Assembly: GCF_023913515.1 (NCBI RefSeq)
Contig: NZ_CP099391.1
Coordinates: forward strand, 3,844,001 to 3,908,000
Length of the DNA: 64,000 nucleotides
Reading direction: 5' to 3'
Origin: Natronococcus sp. CG52
Lineage (GTDB): Archaea > Halobacteriota > Halobacteria > Halobacteriales > Natrialbaceae
The notes beneath the pieces were generated by a model that did no database searches, was not told where the DNA came from, and saw only the letters and a program-made list of their open reading frames with translations. Each line of letters opens with the position of its first letter. Positions within the stretch are counted from its first letter, which is position 1. The translations under genes were made by a program, and so were the position numbers. Shown one piece after another: positions 1 to 7,739 of the stretch.

Positions 1-292
1 CGTCCTCCTCGACGGACGCCACGCGACGATCGTCGAGCAAGTCCGTTCGCGCGTCGGCCGGAACCTCTGCGACGACGAACTCGAAGTTGTCGTACTCGAG
101 GACCGGGGTTCCGCCGACGGCCTCGATCACGTCGACGAGTTCACCGAGATCGTCGAGCAGTCCCGTCCGCGGGTGCACGAACACCCGCTCCCTGTCGGTG
201 TCGGTCTCCGCGGCCGACGCGGGCGCGCCGAGTAGCCCGACCGCGACGCCGGCCCCGATACCGCCGAGTAGCCGCCGCCGGTTGAGTTGCAT
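1..292 (-). CDS. S8 (subtilisin-like) serine protease, N-terminal part only
   Basis: The gene runs off the left edge and only about 97 residues are visible, read from an ATG at 292. The N-terminus has a twin-arginine-like stretch (NRRRLLGGIGAG) followed by a hydrophobic segment and an APASAAE cleavage region, so the product is probably exported by Tat. The rest reads as an I9-type inhibitory propeptide, ending in a VASVEED stretch typical of halolysin prodomains. The catalytic domain lies outside the window. The family call rests on the propeptide pattern alone. The peptide is encoded on the minus strand and diverges from the remnant at 383. Confidence 0.62.
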   Translation of the reverse strand, partial: MQLNRRRLLGGIGAGVAVGLLGAPASAAETDTDRERVFVHPRTGLLDDLGELVDVIEAVGGTPVLEYDNFEFVVAEVPADARTDLLDDRRVASVEED

Positions 293-382
293 GCACGGGT
301 CGACGGCCAAGTTCGGGATAAGTCTTCTGTGCGTCGGTGACTGTCACCGAATTCGATAGTTCTGCGTCCTCGAGCGGCATCC

Positions 383-530
383 GTCACCGAAGAGTACGAC
401 ACGGTCTTCTCGAACGGCTACGGGTCGGTACTCGGCGAGAAGACGTTCCGCATCGGTTACACGGGCGAACGCGACGTGGAGAGCATCGAGGCGCTGAACC
501 GACGTCATCGAGGACGTCGCCGACCAGTGA
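383..530 (+). pseudogene. Class V aminotransferase C-terminal remnant, frameshifted
   Basis: A 49-codon stretch resembles the C-terminal end of alanine-glyoxylate/serine-pyruvate aminotransferases: the peptide contains GYGSVLGEKTFRIGYTGE, then, after a one-base shift near 500, DVIEDVADQ and a stop. The catalytic and PLP-binding parts are absent. There is no start codon or promoter in a sensible place. It lies just outside the left end of the IS at 608, which may have taken part in the deletion. The family call is by recognition of the C-terminal motif only. Confidence 0.5.
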
Positions 531-607
531 GCCGACGCTCGATCGGTGTCCTTGAGCGTCATCGGTAGAATTCGGCCGCGGTGTCGGGGCGACCGTGCGA
601 AATCGTT

Positions 608-624
608 GGCTCTGTTGAAATCCT
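608..624 (+). repeat. Left terminal inverted repeat of the IS
   Basis: GGCTCTGTTGAAATCCT. It is an exact reverse complement of 2216-2232. About 130 bp of AT-rich sequence separates it from the stop codon of the DMT permease. Confidence 0.75.
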
Positions 625-758
625 ACTCTTCAGATACAATACGGTATGCAACATCCGCTCGCTGAATACTGCGAATTGATCGCTAATTATACAACAATAT
701 TTTGGAGTGACTACACTCTGTAATTAGTAATAGAATCTCTTCAGACCGGGTGGTTTTA

Positions 759-1694
759 TCAACTCGATTCGTGCGTATCATTTGCTTGAGGCCCGTGTCG
801 TACTACTGCGGACCGAATCGACTCGCGCTTGATCAGGATAAATCCAAGGGTGATAATAATAAATCCGACGACTGTCCGTAACGCGAGGGGTTCGTCGAGA
901 AACACCCAGCCGCCGATCGCTGCAAATACCGGGGCGGCATATCCGATCAAATTGATTTCGATTGCTCCAATCCGATCGAGCAGTTCGAAGTAGAGCAAGT
1001 ATCCACCTGCGCCAGCGATGAGTGCGAGATACGTGAGGCCTGCGAGCGCTGGCGTCGTCCACTCGATCATCTCAAACCCGGGGAACGGAAAAACAACTTC
1101 TGCGAGATGCAACAACGGAGCTCCGAGGATCATCATCCACGCCAGCATAGACTGGACAGGAAGGTCTGTTCGATATCGGCGCGTAAGGACTGCTCCCAGA
1201 GCGAACACAGCAGCTGACAGGAAGACGAGAAGGACACCGAATAGCATCGCGGTATCCGTTCCATCGAACGTCGGATTCGCAATGATTCCGACGCCGAGTA
1301 ACCCTAACCCGAGCCCGAGGAGACCACCACGATCGAGTCGCTCATCGGGCAGCAGAAGCCATGCAAACCCAGCAGCGAGTATCGGGTCGAGGCTGATGAC
1401 GGTGGCGGCGACAGCGCTGGTCACGTACTGCTGACCGGCGAACAGCAGTGCATGATGAACTGCGATGAATAGTGTCCCTCCGAGAACGACGACTCGCCAC
1501 TCGTCGTGCGTTTTGGGGTACCATCGATCCGTCGTGAACCACGCATACGCGAGCACGACTACGGCCACAATATCGAACCGGAGGGCTGCAAGTGGGACGG
1601 GAGGGATGTACGGCAAAGCGGCACGAGCAGCAACGAATGAGAGCCCCCAAATAGCTGCGAGCAGGATGAACAGTCCAGCAGTTCCGAGGCGCAT
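759..1694 (-). CDS. DMT-superfamily (EamA) transporter
   Basis: A 311-residue integral membrane protein with about ten hydrophobic helices, arranged as two tandem EamA halves. The first helix (AGLFILLAAIWGLSFVAARAA) carries the usual Trp-Gly of the family, and the second half ends in a LDEPL...GFIIITLGFILI pattern. DMT exporters move small metabolites or amino acids out of the cytoplasm; the substrate cannot be read from sequence. Length is normal, so it may be functional. Its base composition is lower in GC than its neighbours and it sits inside an IS, both signs of transfer. The start at 1694 is the first ATG before helix 1, with a palindromic promoter region at 1711-1774. Confidence 0.9.
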   Translation of the reverse strand: MRLGTAGLFILLAAIWGLSFVAARAALPYIPPVPLAALRFDIVAVVVLAYAWFTTDRWYPKTHDEWRVVVLGGTLFIAVHHALLFAGQQYVTSAVAATVISLDPILAAGFAWLLLPDERLDRGGLLGLGLGLLGVGIIANPTFDGTDTAMLFGVLLVFLSAAVFALGAVLTRRYRTDLPVQSMLAWMMILGAPLLHLAEVVFPFPGFEMIEWTTPALAGLTYLALIAGAGGYLLYFELLDRIGAIEINLIGYAAPVFAAIGGWVFLDEPLALRTVVGFIIITLGFILIKRESIRSAVVRHGPQANDTHESS

Positions 1695-1710
1695 ACACGT
1701 TCTACCGAAG

Positions 1711-1774
1711 AGTAGATGATAATCATTTTCATCGTGTTGACATTTATCAACATGAACAATAGGGTCGTGTTGAC
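1711..1774 (-). promoter_or_regulatory. Palindromic promoter/operator of the DMT transporter
   Basis: The region has a near-palindrome ATGATAATCAT (1716-1726), an inverted repeat TGTTGA-N6-TCAACA (1735-1752), and a direct repeat CGTGTTGAC at 1733-1741 and 1766-1774. The first core reads GATTATCATC on the minus strand and can serve as the TATA region about 27 bp before the ATG at 1694. The core resembles metal-regulator (Fur/DtxR-like) boxes, but this similarity is suggestive only. Confidence 0.4.
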
Positions 1775-1810
1775 GCTAATTCTCGTATTACGATAACCTG
1801 TATTGACCGC

Positions 1811-2157
1811 TCAGAGCGATCGGTCGATGTTGTGAACGAGACAAGCGATGGTGAGTTCACGGAACTGCTTCCACCACCGTTGTGATCGAACGAACGCACC
1901 GTATTTTCGCTCGAGTCGAGAGTTCACCGTTTCGCTCCGGTTCCGTTGGGCGTAGAGGGCGGAATCCAGCCGAGCGTTCCACGCTTTCTGCAGTGAGGAG
2001 AACTCACGGTGTTTGATGAGTGGGCGAATATCGCTCTCGCGGGCCAGCCATCGAATCTGTTGATCGTCGTACCCCTTGTCACCGAACAGAACTTCGAGGA
2101 GTGTCGAGCCACAGCACGTTTCGCTAACTGAAATGCTTCCTCGACAAACCGGAGCAC
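1811..2157 (-). pseudogene. IS5/ISH-type transposase, internally deleted
   Basis: The C-terminal 90 residues, ending at 1811, are well preserved: GDKGYDDQQ, PLIKHREF, a basic segment, then ETVNSRLERKYGAFVR and VHNIDRSL, which match the last part of haloarchaeal IS5-group DDE transposases. In another frame, residues from an ATG at 2157 read MLRFVEEAFQLAKRAVA, a typical N-terminus of the same family. The two join near 2085-2100, so roughly the middle two thirds, including most of the catalytic core, is missing. It cannot encode an active enzyme. Confidence 0.75.
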
Positions 2158-2215
2158 CGTGACTTCGGGAGAGTCTGCATTCGGTCACGCTACTGTCCAA
2201 ACGTGTGACTTCTCA

Positions 2216-2232
2216 AGGATTTCAACAGAGCC
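2216..2232 (-). repeat. Right terminal inverted repeat of the IS
   Basis: AGGATTTCAACAGAGCC, the exact reverse complement of 608-624. It lies 59 bp beyond the transposase N-terminal remnant. CAGAGCC occurs again at once downstream, but no matching duplication is seen at the left end. Confidence 0.75.
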
Positions 2233-2438
2233 ACAGAGCCAAATAGCCCCACCTACGTTCACCCCGTTCGGCGACGAATACGGCAGTTAACCACCCCGAA
2301 ACCGCCGATTGGTACCGAACGACGGGGGCGTGCAACGAATCGTCCGCCGGCACACCGAAACGCGATCGTCGGGACCAGCGCTCGCGATCTGTGGGGGCGT
2401 CGCTCGAAATCCCGTCGTCGGGGCCGATCGAAAAGTCG

Positions 2439-2729
2439 CTACTGAATGTGTCCTTCACGCCGGAGCTGATCGGCTTCGCTCTTCTCGTAGCGCCAGGTGA
2501 TGTCCGCCTTCTCGTCCTGCCAGTCCCAGGGTTCGACGAGAACCACGTCGTCCTCTCGGATCCAGATGCGCTTTTGCATCTTGCCGGGGATGCGCGCGGT
2601 TCGCTCCGTTCCGTCGGCGCATCGTACCTTGACGCGGTTCGCTCCGAGCATGTTCGTAACGGTCGCAAACACCTCGTCGTCGTCGGGCATCCGGAGATTC
2701 TTACGACCGCCATCACCGTCGTCGCTCAT
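2439..2729 (-). CDS. eif1A: Translation initiation factor aIF-1A (eIF1A)
   Basis: A 96-residue protein of the S1/OB-fold eIF1A family, which binds the small ribosomal subunit near the A site and helps start-codon selection. The family core is clear: [17 protein letters not shown], then [24 protein letters not shown]. The reading frame is open upstream to 2828, but the inner ATG at 2729 gives the normal N-terminus and has a TTTTAAAC box about 28 bp upstream, as for a leaderless message. It is a single-gene unit here. Confidence 0.95.
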   Translation of the reverse strand: MSDDGDGGRKNLRMPDDDEVFATVTNMLGANRVKVRCADGTERTARIPGKMQKRIWIREDDVVLVEPWDWQDEKADITWRYEKSEADQLRREGHIQ

Positions 2730-2989
2730 AGCGCGACGTTGGGGTTCGATCGGTTTAAAAGAATAGGTTAGCAGAATCCCTCGAGATGAGTACGATAGGC
2801 GGCCCTCATCCGAGACACCGTATAGCAATTTTCTGAACCGTTCAGTTGTAGTGGAGCCGACCTGCCGCTATCGCGCGTCCCCTGAAAACGACACGGTGTC
2901 GATTTCGCCGGACGGACCGCTACCCGCCGTCGGTTTGGCGGCTGCGACGAACCACGTCGTTTATCTCTCTTCCCTGATCAGTTCACCGT

Positions 2990-3169
2990 ATGCTGAAGAA
3001 TCTCGGACCGCTCGGAATCGCCGGCGTCGCGATTCTGCTGGTCGGAATCGCACTTATCGCGTACGCCGACCCGGTGATCGCTGCGGGAATAGCCCTCGTC
3101 CTCGCCGGTCTCGGCCTCGTCGTCAAGGCGCTCATCTCGGGCGTTCTCCGGCAGTTCGGCATGTTCTGA
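2990..3169 (+). CDS. Short two-helix membrane protein
   Basis: A 59-residue ORF starting MLKNLGPLGIAGVAILLVGI and ending RQFGMF. It has two hydrophobic segments, about residues 8-25 and 28-50, joined by a short AYADP turn, so it should form a membrane hairpin. Small proteins of this shape are common and conserved in haloarchaea, with unknown function. A TTTATC box lies about 30 bp before the ATG. The gene stands between aIF1A and the DUF460 gene and has no obvious operon partner. Confidence 0.7.
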   Translation: MLKNLGPLGIAGVAILLVGIALIAYADPVIAAGIALVLAGLGLVVKALISGVLRQFGMF

Positions 3170-3402
3170 CAGACGGGACGGATCGAGACGCGTCCGATTC
3201 CCGCTCGAAGAATCCACCGTCTCCCGACCTTTTTGAGCCGACGCAGCCGACGATACGTACGGACGACACGCTCCGGTACGACGGTCTCGTACTGATCGGT
3301 ATCGCCGCGAGCCTCGAGACCGGCGTCTTCGTCGGGTACGCGGCTTCGCCCCTCGAGTCGCCGGAGTCACGACGGCGGCGCGGTCCACCGCCCGACCGAT
3401 CG

Positions 3403-5376
3403 TCAGACCTCGTTGTCGCCCGCCCGGTGTTCGCTGATGAGCTGGTCGACCATCGCCGCCTTCCGTTCGTGCGCTCGTTTCTCGGCCCGGTCGTGCCAGT
3501 CGTCGATCACCGCCTCGACGTCGTCCTCGCGAGCGACCGCGAGTTCGTCGACCTCCTGCATCGCGACGTCGCCGGCCGGTCCGACGGGAATCTCGCTGTC
3601 GAAGAGGATATCGTCGGCGACGTCGGAGAGGCCGCCGTCTTTCAGGATGACTCGCGGCTCGAACTCCGCGAGGAGTTCGGCGGTCGAGCGACCCGCACCG
3701 CTGGCATCCCGCAGGTAGACGACGTCGTCGGCCGCGATCCCGTACTGCTCGTCGGCCTCGCGGATCGCCCCTTTCGTGAACTTCTCGATCACCTTGACTG
3801 GGACGAGTCCCTCCTTCTCCGCGGAGACGTCGCTGAAGTTCGAGTGATCGAGCTTCCAGAGCGCCTTCATCCGCTCGACCTTCCGCTCGAGTTCCTCGAC
3901 CTCATCCCGGGCGTCGTCGCGCTCGCCCTCGAGTCGGTTCGTCTTGCGCTCGAGACGGGACACCTCGCGGTCCTTGCGGACCTCCTTGCGCTCCTGTCGG
4001 CGAGCGCCGGTGAGGCTCGCCTCGAGTTCGTCGATCCGGTCGTCTTTCTCCTCCAGGCGTCCCTCGAGCGTCTCGACGTGGGACTGGAGGCGCTCGACCT
4101 GCCGTTTGAGATCCTTGATCTGCCGTTCCTCCTCGGTCAGTTCCCGGGGCTCGTGCTCGGTCGACTCCTCCTCGGGTTCCTCGTCGTCGGTCAGGTCGGT
4201 CAGGACGGCCTCGACGCTCTCCTCGTCAGCGACGACGCGGGCGGTCACCTCGCCGCGGTCGAGTCCCGGCGGGAGTTTGTCGGCGATGCGCTCGAACTGG
4301 TCCTCGTGGGCGTCGAAGGCGTAGAGTGCAGCGGCCATCGCGTCGCGCTGGTGGTCGTCGTCGTACGGTTCTTCTCGCGTCCGGTGTTGTTTCTCGTCGA
4401 TCGGCAGATCGTTCGTCGGCGTCCAGCCCGCGGCATCGAAGCTCCGGCGGAACTTCTCGACGGTCTCGGGCATCGGCGTCACGTCCGCCGCGACGACGAT
4501 CGGACGGCCACGCTCGACGATCCACTCGATCACGTCGGCGGTGTCGCTGGTGCGTGAACTCCAGACGTCGAGCACCTCGCCCTCGAGCGAGACGATGGCG
4601 ACCGCAGTCGTCGTGCCGGGATCGATGCCGACGAGGACGTGATCCCGGCGCTTGGCCAGCGGCCGAAACTCGATGCCGTCCCGGCGCTCGCGCTCGATTT
4701 CGACGCGGACGTCGCCCGACCGGTTGCGCGAGACGGGGATCTCGCTCGGCTTGGCTTCGACAGTAAAGATCGCGTTGGCGAAGCCGCCGTAGGACTCCCG
4801 GACGTCTTTCTCGTACTCGAGGTTTTCGTCCTCGAGTTCGGACTCCACCTCTCGAGCCCGTCGCTTGACGGAGCCGTGGATGCGCCGGGTGTAACGGTCC
4901 TCGCTCCAGCCGCCGCTGCCGGTCGATCGACCTCTCGCGACCTTGACCTCGGTGGTATTGGTGAAGGCCGACACTTCGTGGCCGACGTTGTGGGCGGCCA
5001 GACGGGCGGCCGCTTCGGCCTCCTTCATCGGCTGCTTTCCGTACGGGATGCCGTGGCGCTTCGCGACGCGAGAGAGGGGCTCGGGCTGTTCGGCGCCCGT
5101 CACCTGGACGAGTTTCGTCCCGGTGGGCAGCGAACCGAGAAGGTGAATCAGCTGGTCCTTGTCCGCCGCGAGTTCGTACATGTTGTCCGTCGCGACGATC
5201 GCCGGCTCCTCGTCGTCGATCAGTCGCCTGAGCTTTCGGTGGCTGACGACGTCCCGGGTGACGTCCTCACCGTCGTAAACGGCCAGTGCGTACGACGGTG
5301 CGTCCCCCCGCACGTCACCGCTCTGAACGTCGACGCCGAAGACGACCGCGTCGAGCGCACTCGTTCGCGTACTCAC
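3403..5376 (-). CDS. DUF460 family RNase H-fold protein with coiled coil
   Basis: A 657-residue archaeal protein of the DUF460/COG2433 family. The middle part has a RuvC/YqgF-like start, HVLVGIDPGTTTAVAIV, with the acidic residue after the first beta strand, and a conserved HQRDAMAAALYAF stretch near residue 350 that looks like the C-terminal acidic position of such folds. Residues about 405-510 are charged and heptad-like, so a long coiled coil is likely. The N-terminal 140 residues contain a second nuclease-like segment (VVFGVDVQSG). No activity is established for the family, so a nucleic-acid role is inferred. The GTG start at 5376 has a TTTATAC box about 27 bp upstream. Confidence 0.88.
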   Translation of the reverse strand: MSTRTSALDAVVFGVDVQSGDVRGDAPSYALAVYDGEDVTRDVVSHRKLRRLIDDEEPAIVATDNMYELAADKDQLIHLLGSLPTGTKLVQVTGAEQPEPLSRVAKRHGIPYGKQPMKEAEAAARLAAHNVGHEVSAFTNTTEVKVARGRSTGSGGWSEDRYTRRIHGSVKRRAREVESELEDENLEYEKDVRESYGGFANAIFTVEAKPSEIPVSRNRSGDVRVEIERERRDGIEFRPLAKRRDHVLVGIDPGTTTAVAIVSLEGEVLDVWSSRTSDTADVIEWIVERGRPIVVAADVTPMPETVEKFRRSFDAAGWTPTNDLPIDEKQHRTREEPYDDDHQRDAMAAALYAFDAHEDQFERIADKLPPGLDRGEVTARVVADEESVEAVLTDLTDDEEPEEESTEHEPRELTEEERQIKDLKRQVERLQSHVETLEGRLEEKDDRIDELEASLTGARRQERKEVRKDREVSRLERKTNRLEGERDDARDEVEELERKVERMKALWKLDHSNFSDVSAEKEGLVPVKVIEKFTKGAIREADEQYGIAADDVVYLRDASGAGRSTAELLAEFEPRVILKDGGLSDVADDILFDSEIPVGPAGDVAMQEVDELAVAREDDVEAVIDDWHDRAEKRAHERKAAMVDQLISEHRAGDNEV

Positions 5377-5460
5377 GGAGGGCCATAGGGGCGAGTCGGG
5401 TATAAATCCGGCGCGGAATCACACGACGCGCAGCGCGGTACCCGGTCTATTATAGCGACA

Positions 5461-5498
5461 ACTGAAACGGTTACCACACCGATCGCACAGCCGTCGTG
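5461..5498 (+). repeat. Truncated copy of a palindromic intergenic repeat
   Basis: ACTGAAACGG at 5461 followed by CGATCGCACAGCCGTCGT matches the left half of the 67-bp palindrome at 25337-25403. The right arm is missing, and the aldo/keto reductase remnant follows at once. Confidence 0.6.
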
Positions 5499-5765
5499 GG
5501 CGAGGTCGGTGGTGTCGACCTGCTGACCCGGCACTTCCGGAACGACAACGTGACGGCGCCGATTCTCGGCACCTCGAGCGGCGAGCACCTGGAAGAGGCG
5601 GCGGAAGCGCTCGAGATCGAGCTCTCGGAGTCGGACGTGGAGTATCTCGAGGAGCCGTACGAACCGGTGCCCGTCTACGGTCACGAGGAGGAGTTCGGTG
5701 GGCAGTATCTCAGTCGGACATTCGTTACGTACGAAAGGAACCGAGAAATCCACCTCCGTCCCTGA
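5496..5765 (+). pseudogene. Aldo/keto reductase C-terminal remnant
   Basis: The 89-codon frame contains TAPILGTSSGEHLEEAAEAL and LSESDVEYLEEPYEPVPV, which is the C-terminal end of haloarchaeal aldo/keto reductases. The first 200 or more residues of the barrel, including the catalytic Tyr and Lys, are absent, and the tail reads past the usual end. It begins directly after a truncated palindromic repeat. It is a remnant and not a working enzyme. Confidence 0.6.
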
Positions 5766-5866
5766 TTTGTCCGTCAGTACTGCGCGGAAGAGCCGCGATT
5801 GTGACTGTCGCTGCGGACGGCGTGAGGAAAAACGGCTGAACGAGGGGGCGTGAACGGACGCGCCGT

Positions 5867-6136
5867 TCAGGTGGACGTAGTCTCGAGATTCCAACCGGGA
5901 TCGCGACCCGTGCGTTCGATGTGATCCGATCGGCACGCCGGGCAGTAGTCGGGTGTGGTAGCTGCACTTCGGGGGACGTAGACCGCGCCGCTACACTCCA
6001 CGCACGCATCAGAAACGATGGTCGCGCAGTCGACGCAGACGTTGAAGTCGTCGACCGTGAGTCCGCGCAGGGGTTCGAGTTGTTTGTCCAGGGTGTACTC
6101 GTCGATGACCGCCTGACAGTTCTGGCACGGTTTCAT
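5867..6136 (-). CDS. Small Cys-rich zinc-ribbon-like protein (DUF7571-like)
   Basis: An 89-residue soluble protein with three CxxC pairs: CQNC near residue 4, CVDC and CVEC in the middle, and CPAC near residue 67. These could form one or two zinc ribbons. The function is unknown; related haloarchaeal proteins are classed as DUF7571, which I recall but could not check. I chose the ATG at 6136 (MKPCQNC) over the longer frame start at 6169 because it begins just before the first Cys pair. It has no close operon partner. Confidence 0.72.
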   Translation of the reverse strand: MKPCQNCQAVIDEYTLDKQLEPLRGLTVDDFNVCVDCATIVSDACVECSGAVYVPRSAATTPDYCPACRSDHIERTGRDPGWNLETTST

Positions 6137-6284
6137 GTCGATCCGTTTGGTACTGTGTGACAGTAACACAAATGCCTACCGGCCCCGCGGAAACTCGCCG
6201 TCGTTTCGGCGTCGTCAGACCGCGTGAATCTATATATCTCGTAAGAAGTACAGTTTATTATAACTACCTTCCAAAAAAGAACGT

Positions 6285-6658
6285 ATGTCGACGATATCTA
6301 ACTCGTTGACGGGTTCCTCGGCAGTCTTCGTCGGAGCGATCGCGTTGATCGGTCTGTAGATTGCTTACGAAGCTGCCGCGCTTCAGTTGACGGTGTCGAG
6401 GCTCTCAACCGCTCTCGTCGATTCACGATCGTTCGGTACGTGATTCTCAGCGCAGGTGTGGGCGTTGCGCTGGTAGCAACTATCTGGATCGGGCTATCAG
6501 TACTCTCCGCGACGGACGGGCTTTCCCTGACGATTCCCGGCGTCCTGCTCGCGTTCACTGGATTATTCGTCCTCTTTCGAGGGGTGGAGACTTTCGGCGG
6601 CGGCTATCGCGGAGACGATACGATAAATTTCAACGGATACCGCGTCTCGCAACCGTCA
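6285..6658 (+). pseudogene. Possible decayed membrane-protein gene
   Basis: An ATG at 6285 follows an AT-rich promoter-like stretch (TTTATTATAA near 6254) and opens a 24-codon hydrophobic peptide, closed by TAG. A different frame from about 6425 then encodes two clear hydrophobic helices (VGVALVATIWIGLSVL and IPGVLLAFTGLFVLF) but has no stop of its own and runs into the antisense of rnz. This looks like a small membrane protein broken by a stop, a frameshift and a truncated end. Family unknown. Confidence 0.35.
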
Positions 6659-7585
6659 TCACGGGTCCGGATACGGAATGTCGAGTTCCTCGCCGTCGTC
6701 GGGAACGAACACGTCGCGGTCGAACACCCCGCGGGCCTCCTCGAGGTGGGCCGACGGATCTCCCGCGTACCGGGAAGAGAGGTGCATCAGCGCCAGTCGC
6801 TTCGCGTCGGCGCGGTTCGCGATTTCGGCCGCCTGGCGGGCCGTCGAGTGAGCGGTGGCGGCGGCCCGATCCGCACGGTCGTCCGCGAACGTGGCGTCGT
6901 GGATCAACAGGTCCGGTTCGTCGGCGATCTCGATCGTCGCGCTCGTCGGCCGCGTGTCGCCGGTGTAGACGAGCGATCGGCCGGGGCGGGGGTCGCCGAC
7001 GACCTGCTCCGGGCGGACGACGGTGCCGTCCTCGAGTTCGACCGATTCGCCCTCGTGGAGCTTCGAGAACTTCGGACCGATCGGGACGCCGAGTTCCTCG
7101 GCGCGCTCGCGGTCGAACCGTCCCTTCCGGTCGTCCTCGACGAGCGCGTAGCCGACCGACCGAGTTTCGTGGTCGGTCGCGAACGCGCGAACCTCGTACT
7201 CGTCGGCGCGGTAGGCGACGTCGCCGTCGCCGACCTCGTTGATCTGCACCGGAAACGAAGGGGTATTGCCGAGGGCGTTCACCAGCGACTTCAGCTCTCG
7301 ACGCGTGCCGTGAGGCGCGTGAATCGTCAGAGGGTCCTCGCGGTCGTTAAAGTCCATCGTCTGGAGGAGGCCGGGAATCCCGAGGACGTGGTCGCCGTGA
7401 AGGTGCGTGACGAAGAGGTGGGCGATCGAGAATCCCGTTCCGAACCGCATCATCTGGCGCTGGGTTCCCTCGCCGGCGTCGAACAGCAACTCCTCGCCCT
7501 CGCGGGCGACGAAGATCCCGCTGGGATTGCGCTCGGTCGTCGGAACGGCCCCACTTGTCCCCAAAAACGTCACGCGCAGTGGCAT
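6659..7585 (-). CDS. rnz: Ribonuclease Z (tRNA 3' endonuclease)
   Basis: A 308-residue metallo-beta-lactamase-fold enzyme that cuts tRNA precursors after the discriminator base. The zinc motif THLHGDH is at residues 60-66; FLGTSGAVPTTERN at the N-terminus and YTGDTRP, HDATF and LMHLSSRY further on are all family hallmarks. Length matches the short form. The reading frame has adjacent GTG (7588) and ATG (7585); I prefer the ATG. GGTTTAGTC about 30 bp upstream fits a leaderless message. Confidence 0.95.
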   Translation of the reverse strand: MPLRVTFLGTSGAVPTTERNPSGIFVAREGEELLFDAGEGTQRQMMRFGTGFSIAHLFVTHLHGDHVLGIPGLLQTMDFNDREDPLTIHAPHGTRRELKSLVNALGNTPSFPVQINEVGDGDVAYRADEYEVRAFATDHETRSVGYALVEDDRKGRFDRERAEELGVPIGPKFSKLHEGESVELEDGTVVRPEQVVGDPRPGRSLVYTGDTRPTSATIEIADEPDLLIHDATFADDRADRAAATAHSTARQAAEIANRADAKRLALMHLSSRYAGDPSAHLEEARGVFDRDVFVPDDGEELDIPYPDP

Positions 7586-7739
7586 CACTGCCTGTTCGAC
7601 GGGCTGAGACTAAACCGGCTTCGGATCGCTCGAGTTCGGAACGGCGACCGACCAGGGTGTCACTGTTTCACACACCGTGGGAACGGACTGGGCGTTTTAC
7701 GTCCCTCGAGTCCGAACCGATCGATCGTTACCCTTCCAA

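Larger units (their letters stand above)
608..2232. mobile_element. IS5-type insertion sequence remnant carrying a transporter gene
   Basis: Two copies of GGCTCTGTTGAAATCCT (17 bp, perfect) sit in inverted orientation at 608-624 and 2216-2232. A broken IS5/ISH-type transposase lies against the right end. A complete DMT-family permease gene lies between the transposase stop and the left end, where such elements normally have only tens of bases. No target-site duplication is visible, so the element is old, rearranged, or bounded by ends from two different copies. The interior is noticeably more AT-rich than the neighbourhood. Confidence 0.7.

Noticed and set aside
2851-4557. Long plus-strand open frame of over 500 codons
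   Set aside because: It is antisense to the DUF460 gene; high GC leaves few stops. It also runs over the small gene at 2990 and has no protein-like pattern.
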